64,000 nt of DNA from Rotaria sp. Silwood1. Its lineage: Eukaryota > Rotifera > Eurotatoria > Philodinida > Philodinidae. Below the pieces are notes generated by a model. The model was not told the origin of the DNA and ran no database searches. It was given only the letters and a program-made list of their open reading frames with translations. Below, in pieces: positions 1-13,330 of the stretch. A program made the position numbers and the translations under genes. Where the stretch lies: NCBI GenBank assembly GCA_905250075.1, contig CAJNOP010000003.1, forward strand, positions 3,514,833 through 3,578,832, read 5' to 3'. Position 1 is the first letter of the stretch, and each line of letters starts with the position of its first letter.

Positions 1-3000
1 CATTAATACGTTGATCAATTATATTAAAATCAATTTGTTGTGGATGTTCATCTCTTAATTGTTCAGCATGACGTTTTAATGCTAATAAACGTTCTTTATT
101 TGATGTTATTTCAGCTTGAAATGCTTGATGACGAAGATATTTTGTATGAATATTTGCTGTATCACGATATGTATCATCTTGAGCTTGTAATGATTTCATA
201 TCAAGCCATTCTTTAAGATCATCACAATCTTGTATAAATTGAAAATATTTAAGAGATTCATGTAGTTTATCTTGCATTTCAAGTGCTGTTTGACGATTAG
301 CAACATACCGATCGTTGATTACTGAGGCACGAGATAAAATACGATCGCCTAGAAAATAAAAATTATCAATTAATAAACATTCATTGAATTTGAACTTCAT
401 CGTTCTGGTTCGATATGAAAAAGTAATAGATTTTTATTTCCTGTTAAGGTTTCTTATATCACACGACTTACTATCATGTTTGTAAACAAAAAAATATTCA
501 AGAGAGAACATTCCAATAGATCATTTGATCGAAATCAGACAAAATTCGAAGATTTGGATTTGATGGAAAATACAGAATGGAAAAGTTAAGTGATGAAAAA
601 TGAAATTTTTTCAATTATATTGCCGATAGAATGAATTTTATTCGATTATAGAAAGAAAAACATAATGAAAATAGAAAAGACTATGTTTATAAAGCTTAAT
701 GCCATTTTTCCTGAAGTGTGAGTATAGACCTTTTCTTTATTTATGCACCTTCACTTCTCCACGCCCACATTTGACTTTTGACATTCATCTGTTATTTACT
801 TTTTTCTTTTCTGTATTTTTCATTAATCCAGAAGACTCGGGTTCGGTTCATGCTTAATATATATTTAAATATTACTGTTGAAATCAATGAAGTTAATAGT
901 ATAAAATTTTTCTTTATTCTTTATGTTTAAAAAGTGTTGAATTTTAAATTATAAGTACGTCTATCTAATAATTTGAAAAAAAAAAGAATCTCAATCTTTT
1001 CCTTTAAGATGATGAAAGATTTTGACTCAATTAAATGATGTTACTTATTGACAAAGAATTTCTATTTTTATTAATAAATATCTTTCTTTTATATGAATAT
1101 GTGACTAATATTATGCACCCATATTTAAAAAAAAAAAGGAAAATATTGGATAAAAGAATTTTTTTTGTAAACCGAATATACGAAAAATAAAAGCGAAGAA
1201 TATAAACATGATCAAAAATTTTTCATTAGATTTAATGGTTTCTAATATGTATCATTTGGTTTCTTTCTCTCAACAGATAATTTATATTTTACCTAAATAA
1301 TGATTTTCTTGACATAAACGTTGAGCAAATGAACAAACTCCTTGAATTTTATCTTCATTAGCTGTCATTGTAGTAACAAAATCTTCATGTTTTTTAAGTA
1401 AATATTCAACATCATCAAAAGATTTTGTTTTTTGTTCTTTTTCTCTAGCTAAATAAGCTTCTTGATGATTTAATAAAATTTCAGCTTGATTTGAATCTCT
1501 AACAAACATTTGATATTGCATAGCTTCTGTTAACATATTCTTTTTTTGATGCCACATTTGATCAAGTTCATTCCAACCATCATCAAGTGCATTTAAACGT
1601 TCACGTAAAAATATATATTGTGGATCTGTTGTATCAGCATCACGTATAACACGATGACCATATTCTTTCATTTGTGCATAATCAGGACCATAACGATCAA
1701 TTTCTTCTTTTATTGTTTGATGTTGATTTAATAATTGTTCAGCTTCATTTAATGTATTTGGTATATCTTCACTTGCAACTGATGTTTGTGTACGTGTTAA
1801 CCATGCTGAAAAATGATCAAGATCACGAAGAAATTTTTGTAATTCAGCTGCTTCACCCATTGATTCTTCACGACGACGTAAAATTTCTTTTAATTCATAC
1901 CAAACAGAATTAATTTGTCCAATTTTTGTACGAATATCATGTGCTTCTTCAGGATGATCTTTTTCTAATGTTGATGCTTCAGTTTCTAATTGATCAAGTT
2001 TAGATTGTATGGCAGCCATATCACGTTCTAAACCACTTAAACGACGTTGCATTGTCATAACACCACCTAGATCACGACCTAAAATAATAAAATAAAATAA
2101 AATAAAATAAACTATTTGTAATTGTAGGAAAGTATTCTGTTGAACAAAATTTGAGATTAAATATAGATTTTTGTTCAGTGACTAACTTCCAATATTTTTG
2201 CATTTTATGTTTTATATATTCAAATAATTTTTATTATTTGATTTTTAAATTATAATATAAAATGCATTTAGGTAGATTCGAACAGAATAAAATTTTCTAT
2301 TAGAATATTTACCTAAATCTTCTGTAGATTGTACAATACGAATTTTATCTTGTATCCATGATATTGTTTCATTACATTCAATATGAAATGTTTGTACACC
2401 AAATGTTGAACTTAAATCATCACGTTTTTTATCAACTAAACGTCTTAATTGTGCCCAATTATGATTTAATTTATTAATACGATCTAATATTTCTTGTGAA
2501 TTTGGATGATCATTTTGTACTAATGTACGTGCTTGATGACCAACAATAGCTACTTTTGATGCTGTTGAATTCATATCACGTTCAAAACCATCAAAACGAT
2601 GTTTAATTACTTCTAATTCTTCAATATCATTAACTTGTGTTGGATCTAATGTAGCTAAAAATCTTTCTTTTTCTTCAATCCATGCTTCAACATTATCAGC
2701 ATCAGCTAATAAACGAAATAATGCAATAGCATCATGTAATTTTTGTTTACGTAATTTTGATAATTCAAGTAATTCTGTATAACGACGTTCAATAGATTGT
2801 AAACGTTGTTGAACATCAGGTAATATTTGTTTTTCCGGTGATAATGTTTGAAGATTATTTTGTTTAAAACCATCAATTGTTTTATGATAATTATCTAATA
2901 AATCTTGTGTATCTTTATGTTTTTTTAATAATGTTTGAGCTGATAATTCATCACGACCAATATCTTCACTTGATACAAGTTTTAACATATCAAGCATCCA

Positions 3001-6000
3001 TGTATCAATATCATCAGCATCAGAAAAAAATTGATAATAATCATGTGTTTGATTTAAATTTTGTGCACGATTTGATGACATTTCAATTAAATTATCCCAT
3101 TTTAATTTTAACATATTTAAACGTTCATCAATTTTTTTTCCAGCAAAATGACCTTGTCTTATCATTAATTCACCTTGATTTGTTAAATTTTCTAATTGAC
3201 CATACCTTAAAATAATCAAAACAAAGATTTTTTTTTTTGCTTTTTGATTCGTAAGTAACATAATGAAGAATGTTCTTTTACACTTTCATTTGAATTGAAT
3301 ATATGAATTGTTTTACTTATTCAAGATATATAAGATGATTTCATTCTTTATATTCACATTTCAAATGTGTCATAGAAGTGAATTATAAAGAAAATTAATC
3401 AAATTAATGACTTACAAGGGAATCATTTCAAATGATAAAGTGTTTTGTTAGTTCAGGATCTATGGATAAGTTAGACTCCGGGGGGATATCAAAAGGATAA
3501 ATGTGCTTAGATCTTCTCCTTAGAGTTATAGTTATATTACTGGAGTTTTGAGCTATGGCACAATAGGTACTAACAAATAGAAATGACGGTATTTGGTCCA
3601 TCTGAAATCCTACCGACAAATAGATCTACTTATGAGTAGAATACTGCGAATTTCAGCTTTAAAAAATGTTTCCTACATAAGATATTGAATTTCCAAAAAT
3701 GACTCATGTTACATGAAAGAAACATTCTTTTGAGTTGAAATTTTCAGAGTATTCTAGCCAAAGTACGATGAACAAAATTTCAGGTTAAAATACCATCATT
3801 TGATTTATTAGTAAATAAAGTGTTATAGCTTCATACTACAGTTAATTGGCTATAACTTTAGAGGAAAGGTCCAAAGACAGTAACCTTTTTTTTTTGGGGA
3901 TTTTTCATATCTCGCTGGAAGCTACGTTATGCATACAATTCAAACTCAAACAAAAAAAGATTTGTTCTCTGAAATAGAGTCCTCGTGAGATGATCGAGAC
4001 ATTAGAATATCTAACCATTAGAAAAAGAAGTATACAAAATGTCTTGATTTCTGATTAAAAAAAAATTTTACATTTTCTTCATACTCTTAAAAAATGTTTA
4101 TTATTTTATTGAATTTTAGTATGAATAATTTTAATCTAAATTTTACCTTGTTGCCATATCATTTTCGACTAATTTATGTTTCGAAAGTAAACTATCAGTA
4201 GAATTAACATCATGACCCATATCAGGTGATGTCATAGTTTGTTGTTTTTCATCAATCCATAATTCAGCATCACCAATATCCGAATAAAATTTTGATAAAA
4301 CTTTAGCTTGTTCAAGTAATTCACGACGTTTACGTGCTAATTCAATTAATTCTTCATAAGTTTTTTGTAAATTATGTATACGTATTTCAATTTCTTCTGG
4401 TGTTGCTGGACGATAACCATCAATATTAACCTCAGGATTAAGATATTCATCAGCATCACTTATAGCACGTTTTAAACGTTCATCAATAATATATATATCA
4501 GCTTCAATTAATGAATGTCGTTGAAGAAGATCATCAGCTGACATAATATATTTTTCAATATCATCTGATTTTAATCGCCATTTTAAATCAGTTATCCATT
4601 CAAAAATATATTGCATTTCCTATGAAAATAAATTTTAAATAAAAAGAAAACTTTTCTTTAAGAATTATCATACTTGAAAAACACGTTGTAAATTATAAGC
4701 AAGTTCAAGACATTGTCGACGTTTAGTAACTAAACTAACTAAATATTCCCAATGCATTTCAACATTTTTTTTTCGTGCTTCAATTGTTGCATAATCATGA
4801 TAATCTTCAGTTTTAAGTTCATTTGCAATAGCCATTATATTTTGAAGACGTTCTTCAAATGCAGCTATATCAGTTTGAATAGCTTCTTGTTTTTTAAATG
4901 CAGCTTCAACTGATGTTAAATCTGTACCAAATTGGTCACTAAATAAGCATCGATTACATATGAAAATTGAAATAGATTCAATTAGTTGAATAAATACAAA
5001 AAAAAAAAAAATAACTTGTTGATATATCGATTACAATTTACAGTAAAATCAATTAAGTTCAGAATTGTCGAATTTTTTTAAGCATGGAAGAAACTACAAA
5101 TTCAGCAAAAAAATGCTTTCATTCTCTCAGTACCAGTAGTGATGAAAGGCGTGAAAAGAGAGCAAAACCGACCATGACTCGGATCCTTCCAAAGCAGACG
5201 ATCTACCAGTAATTCTTTGCTTCCGCAATCCTCTTTATCTTGCAGCGACATTGTCTGCTTAGTTTTATTTCACTTTCTGCCATACAAAAGGTAAATGTTT
5301 TAGGGAGACTCTTCTCTAATTGATAACTCGAGTCAAGTTATTTCAATTTTCTCATAATAAGCACTAAAAAAAATGTATGCTATATCCTATAGATTGAATA
5401 ATAAATGACAATAGGCTAAAAATTGTTTATCGAAGTTCGTATATATCATGTACTTTTGAATTTTCATAGTTTTGAATGTTTCAACATAATCATAAGAATA
5501 ACTAACGATCAAGCATACTTCTTCATAAGATATTACTGAACTTCTTATTTTAGGTATTAATTAAGTCTCTATAAAAATAAGAAAAATCTGTTGATATATT
5601 CTCCTGAGTAAAAAATCTTGGAAAATTATTGTCGTGCAATGACTATACTAGTAGATTAAAGATTAACTATATTTCCCAACACGCCAAAGTCTTATAATGT
5701 CAAAACAGTCTCGGACATACTCTAGTTAATGAATATTACAGATATTATTATTTATTTATTCAAATATTTTAATAGATTTGACTATTTTTTTTTAATATTC
5801 GAATAAGATGAATATTTTCTATGTTTGTATATTCTTGTCAATCTGTTTTCAAGGACTACAACAAAAAGAAAACACCAAACAGACTCATGCAAATATTGTT
5901 TATTTACCTTGCAACAAGTTTTTCACTGTCAGTTAACCATTTTTCTCTTAAACCAGCTTTTCGATTAAATTTTGTTGCTAATTGTTCTAAACGTTCTTGT

Positions 6001-8356
6001 CGAAGAATTTCTTCTCTTAAAGCTAATTCACGTTCATGTTCAGCACGTTCAAGATTTTCCCAAGCACGATTTATATCTGATATCATTTTTCCTTCACGTG
6101 GTTGATATGGTATTTGTTGATTAGCACGTTCTTTACTTTGTAATGTAAATAATAATACTTCTAAATTTCCTTTTTCAGCAAAACGTGATGGTTTATCCAT
6201 AACACGATAACGATTAAATTCAACAAGTTTATCTTGGACACGTGCAAGTGAATTTGGAAATTGTCGATCATTTAATGTACGTATTGTTTGTTCAATCCAT
6301 GCTAATAAATCAGATACTAAACGTTCATATTCATGTGCCATTTTTTCTGAATCAAGTGCTGAACCAATAACTTTAGCTAAACGTCTACCTTGTACACTAT
6401 CATTTTTCATTTTTGAAAAATAATGATATAATGTAACAATATATGTTATGATAGATTTTTCATCAACATATTCAACATTAATATCTTCAGGATCAAGTAA
6501 TCTACTTATACCTAAACGTTTTTCACATATATCAAATGCTAATTGTAAATTATGATTTGGATTATCTTTTGTTAATGTTTTAAATTGTGGTATTAAATCA
6601 GGACGATGTTTATGTATTAAACCACAAAATGCTAAACCATCTTTCCATGATGTTGTAAAATTTCGTACATTTATATTTGGATAATCAGCTGTTTTCATTT
6701 GACACCAAAGTAATAAAGCATCTTTAGCTGATTTTGTTTCTGTTGATTCATATTCTTCAATAGTTATATCTTGAATTTGAAAACGAAGTATTATTGTCCA
6801 TATAAGACCAAGAATTAATGATGAATTTCCATCGACAATATCATGTGCGCTAGAAAAATAATTATATTATATACTTCCGAATAATCAAGAATTCTTTTCC
6901 TCTTGTTGAATGATCAATTTTAGCAAAATGTAATATCATGATACAATAATTAGAAAGAAATCTTGTGTCATCTTAGCATAGAAGAATGTCATTAGAGATT
7001 TTCAAAAAAGTTCCAATTAGAAACCGAAAACTAATTAGTAAAAATCAGTTCGATTCAGCCTTTTGTTTCACTCTTGCAAATTTCTAGATGTTACTTTATT
7101 TTAAATATATATCAAACATTTAATTCAAACTACCAGGTATATATTGTGCATAGAAATCTGCATCATGATCACAGAAAAAATCATGTTTTCGCAACAGCTT
7201 TTTATAACAAGACTAGAAGCATAAATCGAACTCAATTTTTTCTTCAAAATTTTCTCCTCGTCAAAATACCATTTTTGAGACGTGAGCATAAAACAACTTC
7301 CGGCGAGAAAAAATGCTGCGTATTGATTACGACTAGTGCTGGTCACTACCAATGCACAACATTTTTCTCTATCGGAAATTGTCCTGTCCTCACGTCTCAA
7401 ATGATATTTTCAAGAGGAAAAAATTCTAAATAAAAGGTTCAACTCGATTTATTTCTTTAGTCTTGTTACAAAAATCTGTCGTGAAAAAATATTTTGTTTT
7501 TTCGATCACGATCATGATCGCGATGAAAATCTCTAGTTTTGCATCTCGGGAAATAAAACATTCTTTGATATTATTATTTATTTCTATAATTCATAACATA
7601 TAATTTATCATTCTCACTTCATGAACATCTAGTCAACTATCCACAAATGATAACACAATAGTTTGTCATTCGACAATATTAATTTATGTGCGAAATCATT
7701 TCATTGACTTGAGTAATATTTTCAAGAACATTAGTTGATAATATAGGTTTATGAATGTTTAAAATCTATATGAAGAAAAAATTTGAATTCATATATGAAT
7801 ACATTTTGAAATTCTAATGTTATGCTTAGTATGTTGATAAAAGTTTTTCATCACATGATTTCTGAAATTTCCGTTTAGTAACTAACATCTAATGGATTTT
7901 ATGTTAATATAAAAAACTAACATACCCAATATTTTCCAAATGAACATGTTGTTCTTGTAAAAACATAATAGCTTTATCAACATTTTCTAAACAATGTATA
8001 CGCATTTTGCCACGTGTGGCTTTTGGTAAACGTTCTCCACTTAATATTTCTAATAAACGAATTAACATTCGTCCATCAGCTAAATCAGTATATAAATCAG
8101 TTATACGGCAACCAACACGACTTAAATGTGAATTAACCCATTTTGTAAAAGTTTTCTTTTGTACATGACCACGTTCATCAGCTAGAACTTGTATACGTGT
8201 TCGTTCGAACATACGTGCCGATGAATTACATTCATCTTGACCAGCTAAATCAAAATCAGTAGCTATTTGATCAATATTAAAATTATTTTGATCTTGTTGA
8301 GAATCATGACCATTAGTTTGAGGATGATGCATGCCGTTAGCTGTTGCTGATGACAT
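1..8356 (-). CDS. beta-spectrin, N-terminal two thirds (partial, 7 exons)
   Basis: Beta-spectrin is the actin-binding chain of the submembrane spectrin skeleton. Exons read on the minus strand: 8356-7926, 6849-5908, 4938-4674, 4619-4147, 3205-2313, 2078-1293 and 348-1 (continues off the window). All splice phases agree, giving 1,379 residues so far. Residues ~66-170 and ~184-290 form the two calponin-homology domains ([29 protein letters not shown]), joined across the first intron as ENIG/AHDIVDG. The rest is tandem ~106-residue spectrin repeats with their W and heptad pattern, e.g. LKEWLDMK and WINE-type helices. The start chosen is the ATG at 8356, downstream of a splice-acceptor-like TTTCTTTAG; an upstream in-frame ATG lies in what looks like intron. 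Four introns exceed 900 bases, and two of them hold foldback elements. The family call is firm; which beta chain is not decided. Confidence 0.93.
3505..3885. mobile_element. foldback (MITE-like) element in a beta-spectrin intron
   Basis: The stretch about 3508-3670 pairs imperfectly with the reverse complement of about 3722-3880, leaving a loop of roughly 50 bases. Matching blocks in the arms include AGTTATAG, ACGGTATTT against ATGGTATTT, and TAGAATACT. No protein is encoded. The element sits inside a 941-base intron and largely explains its length. The arms are clearly diverged, so the copy is old. Confidence 0.55.
7150..7535. mobile_element. foldback (MITE-like) element in the first long beta-spectrin intron
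   Basis: Positions ~7158-7321 and ~7340-7533 are inverted copies of each other. Shared blocks are ATCATGATC, AACAAGACTA, ATAAATCGA, GAGACGTGAG and a lactone-like palindromic centre at CACTAG. The open frames on both strands here (e.g. 7074-7433 plus and 7125-7400 minus) resemble each other because of this symmetry and are not genes. Confidence 0.65.
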
Positions 8357-9800
8357 GTCGAAACTAAAGAAAGAATTTTTATATATTCTTCTATATTGAT
8401 AGAAATAAGACGAAAAAAAAAAGGGAAGGGCGCATACATGCAAGTATAACTAACCTAAAGAAGAAGAAAAAAAAATCAATCCTCCTGAGAAATTGCAACT
8501 GTTGCAAGAATGATCCGTTGCGAATCTCTCGTTCTCTCTCGTTTTTTTTTCTCTGACTGGCTAATATGAAAACAATGGTTCTTTATGAATGAAATGAGTA
8601 AGGCATCAGCTATTTCTTTTTTTTTTTTTTTACATAAGCACTAACACTACAATCATGCCGGGAGGAGAAAGAAGATTAATTGTGTCAGTATGTTTTTCTA
8701 TGTATATAGAAACAAAAAAAAAAGAAATTCTATGCCAGCTCGACAAACATACTGATCATCTTATTACTCAACTACGGCAAGAACTGGCATCTTAGTCGTT
8801 TTTTTTTTTCGTTCAAGACAAATATACGCGCACTTCCTTACTAAGCTTGGTCTTGATAGTAGGATGCTGTATCGACCATATTTGTTGTCTCTATTACAGT
8901 TAGACATCTAACGATGCATTATTTGCCTATGCATATAGAGGTGGTTGATATTCTTCTTTTTTCTTTCTTTTTCTCTTCTACTCGTATTCGTTTTGTCTGA
9001 TTGTCCATCGGTCAGACGGTTATCTTAGGGGTTGAGAAAGAGAATAGAAAGCCATATCGTTCATATTTTATCTATCCTTATTTCTACTTGTATGCAGATG
9101 CAGCGATAGCGATGGTGTTAACAATCATTTGCGTTCATCGCTCTTCTATTCTCTCTTTCCGTTCAGAGGTGGTGGTGATGATGGTAGTGGTGGTAAACTT
9201 AGTATTACATTCATTTCTCTCTTTCTCGTTCGTCTAGTCTGTGTTCTGTTTCTCCTTCTTTTTTTTCTTCATCGTCCGTTCGTCGTTGTTCTCTTTAGCT
9301 GAGAGGAATACTAAAATGGTACCAATATTATTACTATGATGACTACTGCTGCCGCAGCCGTACGGCACCGCATATATATTTTTTTTTATAGAGAGCGAAT
9401 CGCGGTTTTCTCTTTCCTTTACTTGCTCTGTGTGTGTCGTTCTATCGGATTAACGCGTTCTTTGATACGTATAACAGCATGAAGGAGAGAAAAGAAGACG
9501 ACCGCAAGAGTAGAACTGGTTATTGCCGATTGTGTTCAGTTGTCGTAACTTACCAATTCTAATTACATATAATCAAATTGTGTATTATCCTCTCTCTCTT
9601 TTTTATTGTTTCTCTCTATACTCAGTACGTCAATGAAACTTTAATCAATAATTGATTCCGTGATGATAGATGAATTCAGTTTGTTTGATATCTCTTATCA
9701 TATTCTTTTATTGGTTATGGCTAGCTTGTAAAAACTAAGATAATAACACTATATCTAGATCGATCGATTGATCGATCGATTGAAGAACAGAACGAAGAAA
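8357..9800. promoter_or_regulatory. 5' flank of beta-spectrin, pyrimidine-rich
   Basis: No gene is visible. The stretch is rich in CT/TTTC tracts and in CG dinucleotides compared with its surroundings. It contains a GATC/GATT tetranucleotide run at 9757-9782. The junction TTTCTTTAG just before the spectrin ATG, with a GTATGC donor-like site near 8440, suggests either a 5' UTR intron or a trans-splice acceptor. Promoter function is inferred from position only. Confidence 0.35.
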
Positions 9801-12019
9801 AAAAAAAATCCTAATCATGCTATATGTATGTATATATATTGGAGGCATTGTTTTAGGTCAGAGAACCAAATGGAATGAAATACACGCATATTAAATACAT
9901 GAGCTATTGTAGTATAATATAACTATTTGACCTTTTCCTGAGGCTAGATAACGAATAAATTAAATTTCTTACCTTGTCGACATATTAAACAAGAATGATA
10001 GATGTGTGTCCTATACTCAACAAGTAGAAGAAAGAAAAGAGATCGAGATCTAAAAAAAACAAATGATTGAAGTTAATAGAACCTTGATAAGTTTCTGTGT
10101 GATCAATCAGAAAAAAGAAGAACTCAATCGATCGTTGATCGATTAATAAAAATAAACAAACAAACTTTTTCCGACTATTTCTTCGTTCTTCCTTTCTTGT
10201 CTTCTGTTTTTAGTGATGCATCATCGCTCTTTCTATGAAATGTTGAACAAAAAAATTAACCAATAAAATTTTATATAAAAATTATTATTATTTTAATATA
10301 TTTTTTTTCAAATATTTTTGATGATCTTTGGATTATTGTCAACTATTATGATTTTTTTTACTAACGACCTCTATGAATTTTCATTGGTGAATCCACCAAT
10401 CTGATTCAGGCGATGAAATGTTCAAAGGTTTATTTTTCATAAATCATCCATTGAACGTAAGACAAAAAAAACAGTTCAATAGTTCTATTTCATCTCAATG
10501 AACAAATTCAAGGAAGAGCTATTAAGTAGAAACAAAACCAAAACGATGTCTACAAATGAATATAGTGTTTCTTTTGTTTATTATTAACTTACCTGAACAT
10601 AGATAGTATAAATGACTGATGAGCATCAATCAAGGATTAAATTGCATGTAAGTCTAGAGAAGATCAAATGAGGAAAGATTTGATAGTTAGTTCTTTCAAT
10701 ACAAATGTTACAATCAATATCAAATTGTTAGTCAAATAGCTAATTTTTAAAATAATTTAATTTCAATGAATCATGGATAAGAATAAAAAAAACAAAATAA
10801 TAATGCACTCATTATCATTGTCAATGAATTTGACAAACAGAGGTTGGCAATTGATTCGATTACATTTGTTGTTTCCTTGAATTTGGATGCTATTGGTATA
10901 TGTCACGTACAATACATTATACAGAATTTTGTATTGAATTAGTCGATATTTTTATGAAATATAACTAATGTTATGTAGATTTCTATTTCATAATCAATAT
11001 AGAAAATTGATTTGAAATTTTTTTTCTGTAATACAATACAATATAACCAGATAAACTTGGATATAATAGAAAAATTGTCTCATTTGTTGATAACGTTTAA
11101 TAATTATGAAAAAAATCAATTTGAAATAATAACTTGATTGATTAAATTTTAAATTTATTAAGAAATATGTACGCTGGTTTGGTTTAGTATTTTGGTAATG
11201 GTTGATGTTAGATTTGTATGTCTTTCAAAATCAAAATAATTAGGAAATCATTTAGTTTTATTGAACAAAAAAATAATTTTTATTTACATGTTTTTTGTGC
11301 ATCAATATTATTCATATGTGAAGTATTCACTTAACTGTCGTTTCGTATTCTCAAAGCTATTGATATCATTGTATTACATTTTCTGAAAATAGAAACACTT
11401 CTATTATAAGTTTCCTTTAATTGCTTTTCTTTGCCAGATTTGTCGAAAAAAAGAATGTTTGAGAATAACATTTTTTCTTTATATTTTTTTTTGCTAGAAT
11501 AATAGAAATAATAAGAAGTGACATCCTTTTTTATTAATCTAAATACGTCAATTATTTACCTTCTACTTCATTTATCTATGCCAAGCTAACGTCATTTGTA
11601 TTAGACTTTGATGAATAAGAAGAAAAAAAAAATACAAAAGACAAAACAGAAATTTTCTTTATTATTGATATTTTTCTACATAGACAGATGATTTCGATTT
11701 TACTTCAACTGTTTTTGTTTCCGTTATATAGGATTAAACAATCATTTGAAAACCAGTTAATACGTATGCGAAATACGAATACTATTCAAGTTATTATTGA
11801 TTTGTCAAATTCACAAATATTTGGTTCATTTTTTATACACTGTATAATCCTTCCAATAATTTGAGTATGTATTAAGAAATTCATGGTAGTAATTTCACAA
11901 TGTGTGTCAATCTAATATGATCTGCACATCATACTGATATATGAAGATTAATCAACTGATATATGGCACTGAATTTTCGGAGTCAATACAGGTTAGCAAC
12001 GGTATAATATTTAAAAAAA
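9801..12019. other. intergenic, nothing recognised
   Basis: AT-rich sequence with homopolymer tracts. No coding exon, RNA gene or clear repeat was seen on either strand. Confidence 0.5.
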
Positions 12020-13330
12020 ATGATTCTATTACGTTCGAACATTATTCTACTATTTGTATTTATTGTATCAGCTTGGGTTGTAGTGACTCAGATACCAACT
12101 GGTGCTGTCACAACTGCTTGGAGAGTAATTACTTATATCGATTCCTTACAAAACTATTCTATCAACTCTTTTACACAATAAAATTCATATATATATATAG
12201 TCAAAAAGATTCTATTTAATATACATAAAAGTTGATAAATTATTGTCTATTATTTGTGTCATCAGAAGATGAATAGCAGTCATTCAAATACGTATTGCCG
12301 TGTAGGACATGAAAAATAATTTCTGTTCTTACTAACCTAACAGTTGAGGTGCTTCAGGAAATGAATATGACAATACATATAATAATTTTTCTGTTGCTAA
12401 AATTTTAGTAATTGCGCCATAATATGGAATGACGTATGAGGGTCATATGATTGCAGTAGAAGTCGTCTTACGAGTACTTACGTAGTAGTTATTATATCTG
12501 ATGATTTTGTTTATGCTGCAAGTAGCACACAAATATATTCTATATCATATCTAATATTAAAGTGTTGTTTAAATCTTCTCATCATTCAACCAATAATATC
12601 ATCATATGTTTTTCATGCACGTAGTTTCAACTATATATATATCAAACTAAAGCTAAGGCTGATAGAATTACGCTCACTAGTGCAGATAATTTCCGTAATC
12701 AAGCTTGCATTGGTTGATTAAAAATTTCCAAATCATTACGATACCAACAAGCCTTTTATTTCACATATTTTCATTAGTCATACACTAAATAAGTTCATCG
12801 ATGCTTTTGTCTATGATTCCCGAGGTTAGAATACCGATTTTACTACTACATCATCTATGTACATGAGAAAAATAGTCATATGTCCTGTCACTGAAGCAAC
12901 TAATCAATATTATATTACATTTACCATGAAGAGTAATTGATGATCAGAAAGAAAGTCAAGTTAGTAATTTCGATTTTTTTTCTAAAGTATTTGTGTTTAC
13001 ACAAACTAATAAGATGCTTTGGGCTGCTTCTATTGATCAAAGAAGACTGACAAATGCATAAAATTGTAATAAGTTTGTTGTTGGTTAATCTGTGCCTAAT
13101 TGTTTTTTTTATTGCAAGATTTGTACATAGTACGTTATCTTCGGTTTACATCATAATGCTAGCGATGTTCTATTTGCAGAATTAGGACCTCACCACTCGA
13201 CATTATATTCTTCAATCATTCTATCGTTAGTATTCAAGATGATATTTTTTTACCAAGGCCTTCATTAGTAACAAAAGTATACCCACACCTTAACTATGGA
13301 TATTCATCAGGTTGTATCTATTCTAGTGAA
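12020..13330 (+). pseudogene. decayed gene with signal-peptide-like first exon, family unknown
   Basis: At 12020 an ATG opens a frame with a hydrophobic leader (NIILLFVFIVSAW) followed by TQIPTGAVTTAWR and a GTAATT donor-like site, as in the first exon of a secreted protein. Downstream there are short coding-looking blocks, e.g. GNEYDNTYNNFSVAKILVIAP near 12360-12420, ELGPHHSTLYS near 13180 and LPRPSLVTKVYPHLNYGYSSG near 13245-13310. They lie in different frames and are interrupted by stops. I do not recognise the family. The blocks may belong to one old gene, but that link is inference. Confidence 0.3.

Noticed and set aside
1674-3215. Plus-strand open frames opposite the spectrin exons
   Set aside because: They are antisense shadows of strongly supported spectrin-repeat exons and have low-complexity composition.
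7074-7433. 119-residue plus-strand frame and its 91-residue minus partner
   Set aside because: Both arise from the arms of an inverted repeat; their similarity is due to DNA symmetry.
9001-9237. 78-residue plus-strand frame in the spectrin 5' flank
   Set aside because: Lies in a low-complexity promoter-like stretch with GTG/GGT runs; no coding evidence.
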